A stretch of DNA of 64,000 nt. It comes from Marilutibacter chinensis. Its GTDB lineage: Bacteria; Pseudomonadota; Gammaproteobacteria; Xanthomonadales; Xanthomonadaceae. Positions within the stretch are counted from its first letter, which is position 1. The number at the start of each line of letters is the position of its first letter. The translations under genes were made by a program, and so were the position numbers. Location of the stretch: NCBI RefSeq assembly GCF_021725675.1, contig NZ_JAKJPO010000010.1, forward strand, positions 62,001-126,000, in the 5' to 3' direction. Shown here piece after piece: positions 25,328 through 33,926 of the stretch. The notes under the pieces were generated by a model. It searched no databases and was not told where the DNA came from. It was given only the letters and a program-made list of their open reading frames with translations.

Positions 25328-26791
25328 ATGTCAACGATGAACGAACAAGACACGTCCGTCCCGCAGTCCGGTGCGGCGGAAGCCGCCATGGCGGCCCCCT
25401 CGGCGCGGCCGTCGCTGTGGAGCGAGTTGCGCGACGCCGTCCGCGGTACCGGCGCCGACTACACGAAGATCCCGCTCCGCCGCGCGGTGTTCCTGCTGGC
25501 GGTGCCGATGGTGCTGGAACTGGTGCTGGAGTCGACGTTCGCGGTCGCGGACATCTTCTTCGTCGGCAAGCTCGGGCCATCGGCGGTGGCGACCGTCGGA
25601 CTGACCGAGAGCTACCTGTTTCTGCTGTACTCGGTCGCGATGGGGCTGTCGATGGCGGTGACCGCCGTGGTCGCGCGCCGGATCGGCGAGCACAAGCCCG
25701 ACGAGGCGGCGGTCACCGCGGTGCAGGCGATCCTGGTCGCGTTGCTGGCGTCGGTGCCGTTCGCGATCGCTGGCATCGTCTACGCCCGCGAACTGCTGCA
25801 GCTGATGGGCGCCGATGCGTGGACGCTCGAGCACGGCGTCGGCTACATGCAGTGGATGCTCGGTGGCAACGCGGTGATCCTGCTGCTGTTCGTGATCAAC
25901 GCGATCTACCGCGGGGCAGGAGATGCGGCGATCGCGATGCGGGTGCTATGGGTGGCCAACGGCCTGAACATCGTGCTCGATCCGATCCTGATCTTCGGTC
26001 TGGGCCCGATTCCGGCGATGGGGGTGGAGGGTGCGGCGATCGCGACCAACATCGGCCGCGGCGCCGGCGTCCTGATGCAGCTGTGGGTGCTGTTCCGCGG
26101 CGGCCGCCACATCCGTGTCGCCGCGTCGCAGCTGGTTCTGCGCGGCGCGACGATGCTGAACATCGTGCGTACCTCGCTGGGCGGCATCGGCCAGATGATC
26201 GTCGCGACCACCTCGTGGATCTTCCTGCTGCGCATTCTCGCCAGCCTCGGCAGCGAGGCGGTGGCCGGCGCGACGATCGCGATCCGGATCATGATGTTCA
26301 CGCTGATGCCGGCCTGGGGCATGTCGAACGCCGCCGCGACCCTGGTGGGGCAGAACCTCGGCGCCGACGAGCCGGGCCGCGCCGAGGCCTCGGTATGGCG
26401 TATCGGCTGGTACAACATGGCTTTCACGCTCGCGGTGTCGGTGATGTTCTTCTTCTTCCATGACCGCATCGTCGCCCTGTTCACCGACGAGCCCGCGGTG
26501 ATCGCGATCGGCGGCGAATGGTTGCGAATCCTGTCGTACTCGTACTTCGTCTACGGCTGGTGGATGGTGTCGGTGCAGGCATTCAACGGTGCCGGCGACA
26601 CCGCAACGCCGACCTGGATCAACGTGGTGTTCTTCTGGCTGATCCAGATCCCGCTGTCGTACCTGCTGGCGATCGCGCTCGACTGGCAGCACTCGGGCGT
26701 GTTCTGGGCGGTTTTCGTGTCCGAGACCGCGGTCGGCCTGTTCACGCTGTGGCTGTTCTCGCGCGGTCGCTGGAAGGCGGCGAAGGTGTAG
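25328..26791 (+). CDS. MATE-family efflux transporter
   Basis: A 487-residue inner-membrane protein with about twelve hydrophobic helices in two homologous MatE halves (about 55-220 and 280-440). Recognisable points include PMVLELVLESTFAVADIFFVG, AIYRGAGDAAIAM, LVGQNLGADEPGRAE and VQAFNGAGDT. It should export cationic drugs or metabolites in exchange for H+ or Na+. It is transcribed alone; ATG 25328 is preferred over upstream in-frame starts that add non-conserved sequence. Confidence 0.93.
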   Translation: MSTMNEQDTSVPQSGAAEAAMAAPSARPSLWSELRDAVRGTGADYTKIPLRRAVFLLAVPMVLELVLESTFAVADIFFVGKLGPSAVATVGLTESYLFLLYSVAMGLSMAVTAVVARRIGEHKPDEAAVTAVQAILVALLASVPFAIAGIVYARELLQLMGADAWTLEHGVGYMQWMLGGNAVILLLFVINAIYRGAGDAAIAMRVLWVANGLNIVLDPILIFGLGPIPAMGVEGAAIATNIGRGAGVLMQLWVLFRGGRHIRVAASQLVLRGATMLNIVRTSLGGIGQMIVATTSWIFLLRILASLGSEAVAGATIAIRIMMFTLMPAWGMSNAAATLVGQNLGADEPGRAEASVWRIGWYNMAFTLAVSVMFFFFHDRIVALFTDEPAVIAIGGEWLRILSYSYFVYGWWMVSVQAFNGAGDTATPTWINVVFFWLIQIPLSYLLAIALDWQHSGVFWAVFVSETAVGLFTLWLFSRGRWKAAKV

Positions 26792-26881
26792 CGGGCTGCC
26801 CACGGATGGGACGCTCCGTCCGTGCGCGCCGTCCGCGGAACGGGCGCACGGGCGGCCGGTCCCGTCGGAGGCGGCGCCCGC

Positions 26882-27175
26882 CTATGTCGGAGCCGCCCCA
26901 ACGGCTCGCCTCGGCACCTCGGGCGCCGCGTACTTCAGGCACAACGCCCGTTTGCGTACCGGCGACAGCCGCTTGATGGCGTGCTCGGCGCGGCTGGCGG
27001 CCGAGCGGTCCGGATACTCGAAGCGGGCCAGCAGGCGCTCCGGCGGCCATGCCCGGGTGAAGCGTGCACCTTTGCCGGCGGCATGCTCCCGATAGCGGCG
27101 CTCGACGTCGGTCGCGATCCCGGTGTAGATCCGGGCGCCACGGCATTCGATCAGGTAGACGAACCAGCTGGACAT
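26882..27175 (-). CDS. GIY-YIG nuclease-family protein
   Basis: A 97-residue single-domain protein of the UPF0213/YhbQ type: WFVYLIECRGARIYTGIATDVERRYREH carries the two GIY-YIG strands and conserved Arg (described by YLIE, IYTG and R positions, about 4-31), with a Glu in the later helix (RAEHAIKRLS). Such proteins may process DNA, but few have a known job. It diverges from the DUF1697 remnant. Confidence 0.88.
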   Translation of the reverse strand: MSSWFVYLIECRGARIYTGIATDVERRYREHAAGKGARFTRAWPPERLLARFEYPDRSAASRAEHAIKRLSPVRKRALCLKYAAPEVPRRAVGAAPT

Positions 27176-27250
27176 CGCCGCAGTGTAGCGGCGCGGCGCC
27201 ACATTGGCATTGCCATCACCTGCGCAGGTGTACTGGAAGGGGCCCGTTCC

Positions 27251-27700
27251 ATGGCCGAGCTTCGCGGATTGTGCGAACGGGCAGGTTTCAGCGAGGTGCG
27301 CACCTATATCGCCAGCGGCAACGTCGTATTGCGCAGCGACGCCGCCAGCGCACGGGTGAAAGCGATGCTGGAGTCGGTGCTCGAAGCATACGCGGGCAGG
27401 CCGGTGGGCGTGATGGTGCGTTCACCGGAGGAAATGTCGGCGGTGCTGGCGGACCACCCGTTCCCGGACGCCGCGCCCAACCGGGTGGTCGCGATATTCC
27501 CCGATGACGCTCCGTCGGCGGATGCGCTGGACGGCGTCAGCGGGCGCAAGGACGAACAGCTGGCGCTGGGGCGCCGTGAGATATACGTCCACTACGGCGA
27601 CGGCATGGCGCAGTCGAAACTCAACGTCCCTGCATCGAAGACCGGCACCGCGCGCAACATGAACACGATCGCCAGGCTGGTGGAAAGGGCGCGCGGTTGA
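27251..27700 (+). pseudogene. DUF1697 protein with a degenerate N-terminus
   Basis: The 149-residue product from the first good ATG matches DUF1697 from its second helix on (MAELRGLCERAGFSEVRTYIASGNVV, then DEQLALGRREIYVHYGDGMAQSKLN and TARNMNTIARLVE). DUF1697 proteins normally begin with a strand ending LLRGINVGG about 15 residues earlier. In the same frame the upstream codons read IAITCAGVLEGARS, keeping I-A at one end and GARSMAEL at the other but losing LLRGINVG. The DNA (CTGCGC then AGGTGT) looks like that motif shifted by small indels. No good start precedes it. It may be a recent pseudogene or an assembly error; expression from 27251 is possible. Confidence 0.6.
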
Positions 27701-27781
27701 GTTCCGGAATTGACGGCGGTTGAACGCCGCCGGTGACATGATCGGCTCGGGCAGGGGCTTGATCCGCATGGAGACCGCACC

Positions 27782-28162
27782 ATGATCGACATCCTGCCAT
27801 CCGCGCCGCACGTGGCGGCATTCCACTTCACCGGCACCCTGACCGGCGAGGATTACGACGCCTGCGTCGCCGAGATCGAGACCCGCCTGTCGATGCATCC
27901 CCGCATCGCCGTCTATACCGACCTCACCGGGATGACCGGCATGAGTGCGGAAGCGATGGGCAAGGATGTCCGCTACGCGATCGACAAGTTCGGCGAGTAC
28001 AGCCGGTTCGCGCGCGCGGCGGTGGTCACCGAGCGTCACTGGCTGGCCAACGTGTCGACGTTCGTCGGCAAGCTGGTGCCGACTACCGAGCTGAAGACGT
28101 TCGAGCCTGATGAGCGCGGTGCGGCGATGACCTGGGCGTCGCAACCGGTTCCGCGCAGATAG
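27782..28162 (+). CDS. SpoIIAA-like (STAS-fold) protein
   Basis: A 126-residue protein of the SpoIIAA-like family (PF11964 type): GTLTGEDYDACVAEIE, YTDLTGMTGMSAEAMGKDVRYAIDKFG, RAAVVTERHWLANV and a closing ELKTFEPDERGAAMTWA. These cytoplasmic proteins share the STAS fold of anti-sigma antagonists and lipid carriers, but most have no known role. No kinase or anti-sigma partner is nearby. It is convergent with rluF with only 18 bp between. Confidence 0.88.
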   Translation: MIDILPSAPHVAAFHFTGTLTGEDYDACVAEIETRLSMHPRIAVYTDLTGMTGMSAEAMGKDVRYAIDKFGEYSRFARAAVVTERHWLANVSTFVGKLVPTTELKTFEPDERGAAMTWASQPVPRR

Positions 28163-28180
28163 CGGACAGGTCGGCCGCCA

Positions 28181-28894
28181 TCACCATTCGGTCCGCCGCG
28201 GCAGCAGGCCCTGCAGTTCGGCGTCGGTGAGATTGCGCCACTGGCCCGGCTTGAGATGTCCGAGCTTGACGTTGCCGATACGCACGCGGACCAGCTGCTT
28301 GACCCGGTAGCCGAAGTGGGCGGCCATCAGTCGGATCTGCCGGTTCAGGCCCTGCACGAGAACGATTCGGAAACCGAAGCGGCCGAGCCTGCCGGCCCTG
28401 CAGGGCAGGGTCGTCTGGCCATGTACCGGCACGCCCCGGCTCATCCCGCGGAGGAACTCGTCGCTCACTGCATGATTCACCGCGACCAGGTATTCCTTCT
28501 CCAGCTTGTTCTCCGCGCGCAGGATCTCGTTGACGATGTCGCCGTTGCTGGTGAGCAGGATCAGGCCTTCGGAATCCTTGTCCAGACGGCCGATCGGGAA
28601 GATCCGCTGCTCGTGGCCGACGAAGTCGACGATGTTGCCCTTGACCCCCGACTCGGTCGTGCAGGTGATCCCGACCGGCTTGTTCAATGCGATGTAGACG
28701 TGCCGGCGCCGGCCGCGGGCGGCGCTGCGGGCATGCAGGGCCTCGCCGTCGACCAGCACCGTGTCGCCCTCGGCCAGCCCGGTGCCGATCCGCGCGCGCA
28801 GGCCATTGACGCTGACGCGGCCGGCGGCGATCAGGCGGTCGGCCTCGCGCCGGGAGCAGAAGCCGGTATCACTGATGAACTTGTTCAGGCGCAT
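28181..28894 (-). CDS. rluF: 23S rRNA pseudouridine synthase RluF-like
   Basis: A 237-residue enzyme with an N-terminal S4 RNA-binding domain (MRLNKFISDTGFCSRREADR, about 1-50) and an RsuA/RluB-type catalytic domain with the Asp nucleophile D105 in GRLDKDSEGLILLTS. The FVGHEQRIFPIGRLD and LNRQIRLMAAHFGY segments fit RluF, which modifies U2604 of 23S rRNA and also tRNA-Tyr in E. coli. The ATG is set by the family N-terminus; the frame stays open upstream but without homology. Confidence 0.88.
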   Translation of the reverse strand: MRLNKFISDTGFCSRREADRLIAAGRVSVNGLRARIGTGLAEGDTVLVDGEALHARSAARGRRRHVYIALNKPVGITCTTESGVKGNIVDFVGHEQRIFPIGRLDKDSEGLILLTSNGDIVNEILRAENKLEKEYLVAVNHAVSDEFLRGMSRGVPVHGQTTLPCRAGRLGRFGFRIVLVQGLNRQIRLMAAHFGYRVKQLVRVRIGNVKLGHLKPGQWRNLTDAELQGLLPRRTEW

Positions 28895-29221
28895 GGGCAG
28901 GGCGGGCGGTCCGCGACGCTGCCACGGGACCGGCAGGCGGGCGCGAATCCTGTCACAGCCGGGGCGTTTGCGCATCTGCCAACCGGGGATCCGTGAGCCG
29001 GCGTTCATCGGGGCACGACAGCACTGTGGAGGAACGCCACTGCCGGCACGTGTGGCGGGTGGCGTGCGCATGGCCTCCGGGCAACCGGGCGGGTCACTCT
29101 GCGGCCGTCGCGCGGGTGTAGGATGCCGGCACCCGCCGGATACGGGGGCGTGGACGGGCCGCACGCGCTGCTGGCGGGCTGCGGACAGGGAATGAACCCA
29201 TGAGATGGAGGAAGGGGACTC
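28895..29221. other. 327-bp gap between divergent rluF and the transglutaminase-domain gene
   Basis: No gene, repeat or clear operator seen. Long open frames cross it but have no signal of coding use beyond high GC. It should carry both divergent promoters. A GGAGGAAGGGG ribosome site (about 29206-29216) serves the GTG start at 29222. Confidence 0.4.
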
Positions 29222-31105
29222 GTGAATCTGGAACGTTGGAAGGCCGGCGTATTCGCCATCGCCATGCTGGTCGCCTGCGGCGCGGCCGCGACCGAAGCCG
29301 ATGACCGCCCGTGGCAGGTCGAGTACGAGAGGATCCAGTACGTCGTCAATCAGGACGGCAGCTACTCGGAGTCGCGGGAAACGGCGACCCGGGTGCTCAG
29401 GGAGCCGGCGCTCGAGTACGCGAAGAACGCCTCGGTGAGCTACAGCACGAGCATCCAGAAGGCCGACATCCTGGAGGCGTACACGCTGAAGGCCGACGGC
29501 CGCAGGATTCCGGTCCCGCCGGGCAACTACCAGGTCAGCGCCAGCTCGGGGCAGGACGGGGACTCTCCTGTCTACTCGGACCGCTCGACGCTGACGGTGG
29601 TGTTTCCCGAGCTCGCGGTCGGCGACACGACGGTATTCTCGTACCGGCTGACGACGAATACGCCGTTGTTCGCGGGCCACTTCTCGGTCATCGAGAGCTT
29701 CAGTCCGGCGACGTACTACGGGGACGTCACCGTATCCGTCGATGCGCCGGCGGACCTCGACGCGCGCCACCGGACGTGGCAGATGCGCGAATCCACGGTG
29801 AAGCGCCGCGGCGATCGCAGGATCGTCGAGTGGCATTGGCAGAACCGCGATCCGGTGGAGCCGGAAAGCCTTCGCGACACCGTCTTCAACGTCGAACGCT
29901 ATCCGGGTTACGCGTTCTCGACCTTCGACAGCTACAGGCAGATCGCGGAGGCCTATGGCGGACCGGCCAATGCCAAGGCGGTGCCCACGCCACGCATCCG
30001 CGAGCTGGCCGACGAAATCGCCGGCGACGCGCAGGAACCGCGCGAAGTCGCCAGGCGGCTGTACGAATGGGTCTCGCGCAACATCACCTATGCGGGCAAC
30101 TGCATCGGGCTGGGCGCGGTGGTTCCGCGCGATCTCGACGCCGTGCTCGACAACCGGATGGGTGATTGCAAGGACCATGCGACGCTGCTGCAGGCACTGC
30201 TGAAGGCCCGGGGCATCGACAGCACACAGGCGCTGATCAATGCCGGGGGAACGTATTCGCTTCCCGACATTCCTGTGGCGTCGGTGGTGAACCACGTGAT
30301 CAGCTACATCCCGGACATGGATCTGTACCTGGATTCGACCGCGGCAACGGTGCCGTTCGGCAGCCTGCCGGGCAGCGTGGCCGGCAAGCCGGTGCTGCTG
30401 GTCGACGGCCACCATCCGGAGGCGCGCACGCCGGCCAACGACGTCGGCCGGGACGGGCAGAAGCTGGTCACCCGGTTGCGGGTCGATCCGGACGGCTCGA
30501 TTTCGGGCACGCAGCGCCTGGAGCTGAGCGGTCGCCTGGCGGTCGCCGCGCGCGACCAGTTCCGCGACATGCCGGCCAGCGATGTCGACGAGCTGGTGAA
30601 GCGTTATTTCCAGCAGGCCTCGCTGAAGGCCAGCGGCGAGGTCAGCTTTCCGGACCCGAAGCCATTGCTGGAGGAGTTCAGCATCGATGCCGAATTCGAG
30701 GTCGAGAAGATGCTGCCGGTTCCGGCCGGCATCCAGGTCCAGCCGTGGTTCGTCAGCTTCGCGCCGATCAGCGGCGTGGTCACGAGCAACCTGGGCAGCG
30801 ACGAGCATCCGCCGGGCGAGAGCGGCTGCGCGGGCATCGTCTCCGAGGAGCGGTACGAGCTGGAGTTCGCCGACGGGTTGCGGATCGTCGCGCTGCCGCA
30901 GGATCTGTCACTGGAGTACGAGGGCGTGAGCTACACGGCGAGCTATCGCCGGGACGGCAACACGGTGCAGGTGCATCGCCTGCTCAACGACCGCACCCCG
31001 GGGCCGGTGTGCTCGCCGGAGTACAACGCCGGCTACGCGGCGATGATGCGCCGGATCATGCCGGAGCTGCGTTCCCAGATCATCTACCTGCCGACCACCG
31101 AATAG
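29222..31105 (+). CDS. exported DUF3857 and transglutaminase-like domain protein
   Basis: A 627-residue envelope protein. The N-terminus has a hydrophobic signal with a possible lipobox (LVAC, C19). DUF3857 spans about 35-200 and a transglutaminase-like core about 255-375, with the predicted triad C316 (MGDCKDHA), H358 (VVNHVI) and D371 (YLDST) all present. A C-terminal beta-rich region follows. The GTG start at 29222 is chosen because a strong purine-rich ribosome site precedes it and the ATG at 29200 is out of frame. It may cross-link or cleave peptides, but the substrate is unknown. Confidence 0.85.
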   Translation: MNLERWKAGVFAIAMLVACGAAATEADDRPWQVEYERIQYVVNQDGSYSESRETATRVLREPALEYAKNASVSYSTSIQKADILEAYTLKADGRRIPVPPGNYQVSASSGQDGDSPVYSDRSTLTVVFPELAVGDTTVFSYRLTTNTPLFAGHFSVIESFSPATYYGDVTVSVDAPADLDARHRTWQMRESTVKRRGDRRIVEWHWQNRDPVEPESLRDTVFNVERYPGYAFSTFDSYRQIAEAYGGPANAKAVPTPRIRELADEIAGDAQEPREVARRLYEWVSRNITYAGNCIGLGAVVPRDLDAVLDNRMGDCKDHATLLQALLKARGIDSTQALINAGGTYSLPDIPVASVVNHVISYIPDMDLYLDSTAATVPFGSLPGSVAGKPVLLVDGHHPEARTPANDVGRDGQKLVTRLRVDPDGSISGTQRLELSGRLAVAARDQFRDMPASDVDELVKRYFQQASLKASGEVSFPDPKPLLEEFSIDAEFEVEKMLPVPAGIQVQPWFVSFAPISGVVTSNLGSDEHPPGESGCAGIVSEERYELEFADGLRIVALPQDLSLEYEGVSYTASYRRDGNTVQVHRLLNDRTPGPVCSPEYNAGYAAMMRRIMPELRSQIIYLPTTE

Positions 31106-31289
31106 TTGCGCCGATGGCGCCTGTCCTTGCCGGCGGCATGCCGGCAGGCGGGTGCGGGTCCGGACACGGCCCGGGGTTTGCGCATCCGCCTTGCGGGGGC
31201 GCCGGCGGGCGTTCACCCGGTGATCGGGGCGCGTCCGCCACGACGACGCTAAGCTGGATATCCGAAAGTGCCCGTATGGAGATCGGCAG

Positions 31290-32306
31290 ATGAAGCGTGT
31301 CCTGTACCGTTCGCGCGGACCGGTTCCGCAGCAGGTCGTCGAGGTCGAAACCTTCGATCCGCCGGCGCTCGCTCCTGGCCAGGTGCGGGTCGAGGTGCTG
31401 GCCGCGCCGATCAACCCGTCCGACCTGCTGACCCTGACGGGCGAATACGGGTCGCTGCCGCCGCTGCCCGCGGTCGCCGGCAACGAGGGGGTCGGCCGGG
31501 TGGTCGAACTGGCGCCGGGCCTTGACGCACCGGCCCTGGGGCAGACGGTGCTGTTGCCGGTCGGCAGCGGCACCTGGACGACCCATCTGGTCGCCGACGC
31601 CCGCGCATTGGTTCCGCTGCCGGATGGCGCGGATCCGCTGCAGCTGGCGATGCTCACCGTAAATCCGCCGACCGCGCAGCTGCTGCTGACCGGCACCGTG
31701 CCGCTGCAGGCTGGTGACTGGGTGATCCAGAACGCGGCCAACTCCGCTGTCGGCGGCTACCTGGTGCAACTGGCGCGGGCGCGCGGCGTGCGTACGGTGA
31801 ACGTGGTGCGCAGGGAGTCGGCGGTCGCCGATGTCGAGGCGATGGGCGGCGACGTCGTGCTGGTCGATGGGGACGGCCTGGTCGAGCGGATACGCGACGC
31901 CACCGGCGAGGCGCGGATCCGGCTCGGCATCGACGCGGTGGGCGGTACCGCGACCGCACGGATCGCCGATGCGCTGGCGCCCGGCGGCGTCGTGGTCAAC
32001 TATGGCGCGATGGGCGGCGAGCCCTGCACCGTTTCGCCGGCCGCGTTGATCTTCCGCGGCATCACCCTGCGCGGTTTCTGGCTGGCGCACTGGTACAAGG
32101 TCACCGACGCGGGCGCGCGCAACGCGTTGTTCGCCGAACTGGTGTCGTTGATCGCATCCGGCAGGCTCAAGGCGAGGGTGCAGGCGGTCTACGGCATCGA
32201 CGACATTGGAGCGGCGATCGGAGCCGCCGCGGCGGGGGAGCGCTCGGGCAAGGTCCTGCTGGTGCCGTCGGGCGATCCCGTCAGCCACCGGTCCAGGCAC
32301 GGATGA
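31290..32306 (+). CDS. zinc-independent MDR oxidoreductase, enoyl-thioester reductase-like
   Basis: A 338-residue medium-chain dehydrogenase/reductase with GroES-like N-domain (about 25-130; AAPINPSDLLTLTGEYG, PAVAGNEGVGRV) and Rossmann domain (about 135-300; NAANSAVGGYLVQLARARG, GGTATARIADALAPGG). The NPSD and NxANSxVG motifs match mitochondrial 2-enoyl-thioester reductase (MECR/Etr1), which reduces trans-2-enoyl-CoA/ACP with NADPH. Zinc ligands are absent. Its last 26 bp overlap the convergent CPBP protease gene. Confidence 0.85.
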   Translation: MKRVLYRSRGPVPQQVVEVETFDPPALAPGQVRVEVLAAPINPSDLLTLTGEYGSLPPLPAVAGNEGVGRVVELAPGLDAPALGQTVLLPVGSGTWTTHLVADARALVPLPDGADPLQLAMLTVNPPTAQLLLTGTVPLQAGDWVIQNAANSAVGGYLVQLARARGVRTVNVVRRESAVADVEAMGGDVVLVDGDGLVERIRDATGEARIRLGIDAVGGTATARIADALAPGGVVVNYGAMGGEPCTVSPAALIFRGITLRGFWLAHWYKVTDAGARNALFAELVSLIASGRLKARVQAVYGIDDIGAAIGAAAAGERSGKVLLVPSGDPVSHRSRHG

Positions 32307-33207
32307 ACGGTGCCAGCTGCGGGATCAGGTCGACCAGACCGTGCAGCGGTACCAGCAGCCACAGCGAGTGCGTGCGCGCCCACAACACGCCGAACACGAT
32401 CCCCGCTGGCGCGATCATCACGATCGAGTAGGCGACCGCCCACTCCGCGGTGGCGCTTGCCACGCCTTCCATCAGGTGACCGCCGCGCAGCCAGAGGCCC
32501 GGAGCATGGGCGAGTCCGAACAGCAGCGAAGCCCAGACCACCGAAGCCGTCGGCGAGCGGGTCGAATGCGCCAGCCGTTCCTGCAGGATTCGACGGAACA
32601 GCACTTCCTCCGCGAGCCCGGCCTCGATCGTCTGCCAGAGCCAGCACAGCGGGACGGCCCAGGCCAGCGTCGTCGCCGCCGGCGCCAGTTCGCCAAGCGC
32701 GGCCAGGCCGCGGCCGAACACCGCCTGCAGTCCGAGGTAGGCGGCACCCATCACCGCGAACACGAGCCACAGGCGTCGCGCGCCGAACGGCCCGGGCAGC
32801 GGACGCGGCGTGGCGAAAAGCCACAGCGGCAGCGCCACCATCGTGGCGAGCTTCACCAGGAGCTGCACACTCGACTGCGCCGGCTCCTCCGGGAAAGCGT
32901 CGTTGATCGCGCCGAATCCCCAGCCCAGGATCAGGGCCGCGAATGCGGCCAGGTAGACAAGCACCGCCGACAGACCATGCGCACGCGTTGCCGGGGCCGC
33001 CGCCGGCACCGCCGCGGTCTGGCTCCGGGTCAGCGAAGCGGCCAGCAGCGGAAACGCGACGCCCAGCACGCCGAGCAGGAACAGCGGCTCGGCGATGGAG
33101 AAATCCGGCTGGCGCGACAGCGACAGCAGCGCCATGGCGTAGGCGATGGCGGCTACGGCGAGCGCGACGCTCGCGTGGCGGCCGGGGACGAACGATCGAC
33201 GATGCAT
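32281..33207 (-). CDS. CPBP-family intramembrane glutamic protease
   Basis: A 308-residue polytopic membrane protein with about eight helices. The CPBP/Abi motifs are intact: EExxxR at E200-E201-R205 (AGLAEEVLFRRIL), FxxxH at about F230-H234 (LFGLAHAPG) and a later H in VPLHGLVDL. These residues form the Rce1-like active site that cuts prenylated or other membrane-bound peptides. Bacterial members range from bacteriocin self-immunity to unknown tasks; nothing nearby narrows it. Confidence 0.88.
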   Translation of the reverse strand: MHRRSFVPGRHASVALAVAAIAYAMALLSLSRQPDFSIAEPLFLLGVLGVAFPLLAASLTRSQTAAVPAAAPATRAHGLSAVLVYLAAFAALILGWGFGAINDAFPEEPAQSSVQLLVKLATMVALPLWLFATPRPLPGPFGARRLWLVFAVMGAAYLGLQAVFGRGLAALGELAPAATTLAWAVPLCWLWQTIEAGLAEEVLFRRILQERLAHSTRSPTASVVWASLLFGLAHAPGLWLRGGHLMEGVASATAEWAVAYSIVMIAPAGIVFGVLWARTHSLWLLVPLHGLVDLIPQLAPFIRAWTGG

Positions 33208-33353
33208 GGCGACTCACCGTGGCGGCTGCGGAAGCATGAGCCAGGCGCACGCCGACGGTATCCGCCATTCGTCGCCCAACCGATGGCAGGTTCGTCGCGG
33301 TAGCCGCGTCCCGGGCATGGCGGGACGCGGGGACTGCTTGTGGACAGGCCCAG

Positions 33354-33498
33354 GGAATCTCTGATCAATTCAGAGGTTCCGTGCGCCAGGGATGGCACAC
33401 ACGCGGATCAAGCACGCAGGAGCCTGATCCGGTGGAGCAAGGTCGAGCTTGGCTTGACCTTGCGACGTCTGAACAAGTCCAGGATGGATTTGTTCAGA
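33354..33498. repeat. cluster of three hairpins, probable dispersed repeat element
   Basis: Three inverted repeats in 145 bp within the 297-bp gene-free gap. First: GGAATCTCTGA (33354-33364) with TCAGAGGTTCC (33370-33380), one wobble. Second: CAAGGTC with GACCTTG around 33438-33462. Third: TCTGAACAAGTCC (33468-33480) with GGATTTGTTCAGA (33486-33498), one wobble. Base composition is lower in GC than the flanks. The third could also end the minus-strand DUF1428 operon, though no U-run follows. A REP/MITE-like element is the likeliest reading. Confidence 0.55.
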
Positions 33499-33504
33499 CC
33501 TTCC

Positions 33505-33861
33505 CTAGAATTTCACCAACGACTTGAATCCGCCCCAGATCATCCGTTTGCCGTCGAACGGCAGGGTCTTCGGATCCATGCCGGCGAGCCGTGGATCGGC
33601 CATCACCTTCTTGTTGACCCTGTCGCGTTGCGCGCGCGACTTGTAGACGATCCAGGCGAACACCACCGTCTCGTCGTCCTTGAGCTTCACGCTGCGCGGG
33701 AACGACGTGGTCTTGCCCGGTTCGACGTCGTCGGCGATGCACTCGTGATAGGCGAGCGCACCGTACTCCATCCATATCTTCCCGGCCTTGCGGGCAAGCT
33801 TCCTGTAGTCGTCGATGCGGTCCTTCGGGACCGGCAGTACGAATCCATCCACGTAACTCAT
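33505..33861 (-). CDS. DUF1428-family protein
   Basis: A 118-residue protein matching DUF1428 (dimeric alpha-beta barrel fold): MSYVDGFVLPVPKDRIDDY, GALAYHECIADDV, FPRSVKLKDDETVVFAWIVYKSR, FDGKRMIWGGF at the end. Function unknown; these are often in sigma-factor cassettes with VOC and YCII proteins, as here. It is the last gene of the operon that begins at 36779. Confidence 0.9.
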   Translation of the reverse strand: MSYVDGFVLPVPKDRIDDYRKLARKAGKIWMEYGALAYHECIADDVEPGKTTSFPRSVKLKDDETVVFAWIVYKSRAQRDRVNKKVMADPRLAGMDPKTLPFDGKRMIWGGFKSLVKF

Positions 33862-33926
33862 ACATCCTCCTCGGATCATCGGGCGACGCGTCGGGCGTCG
33901 CGGTGGCGGAAAACGACGGGAGCGGT

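Noticed and set aside
31106..31160. Terminator after the transglutaminase-domain gene
   Set aside because: A GCCGGC-based hairpin (TTGCCGGC with GCCGGCAG) is visible, but it has no U-run and such G/C palindromes are common by chance here.
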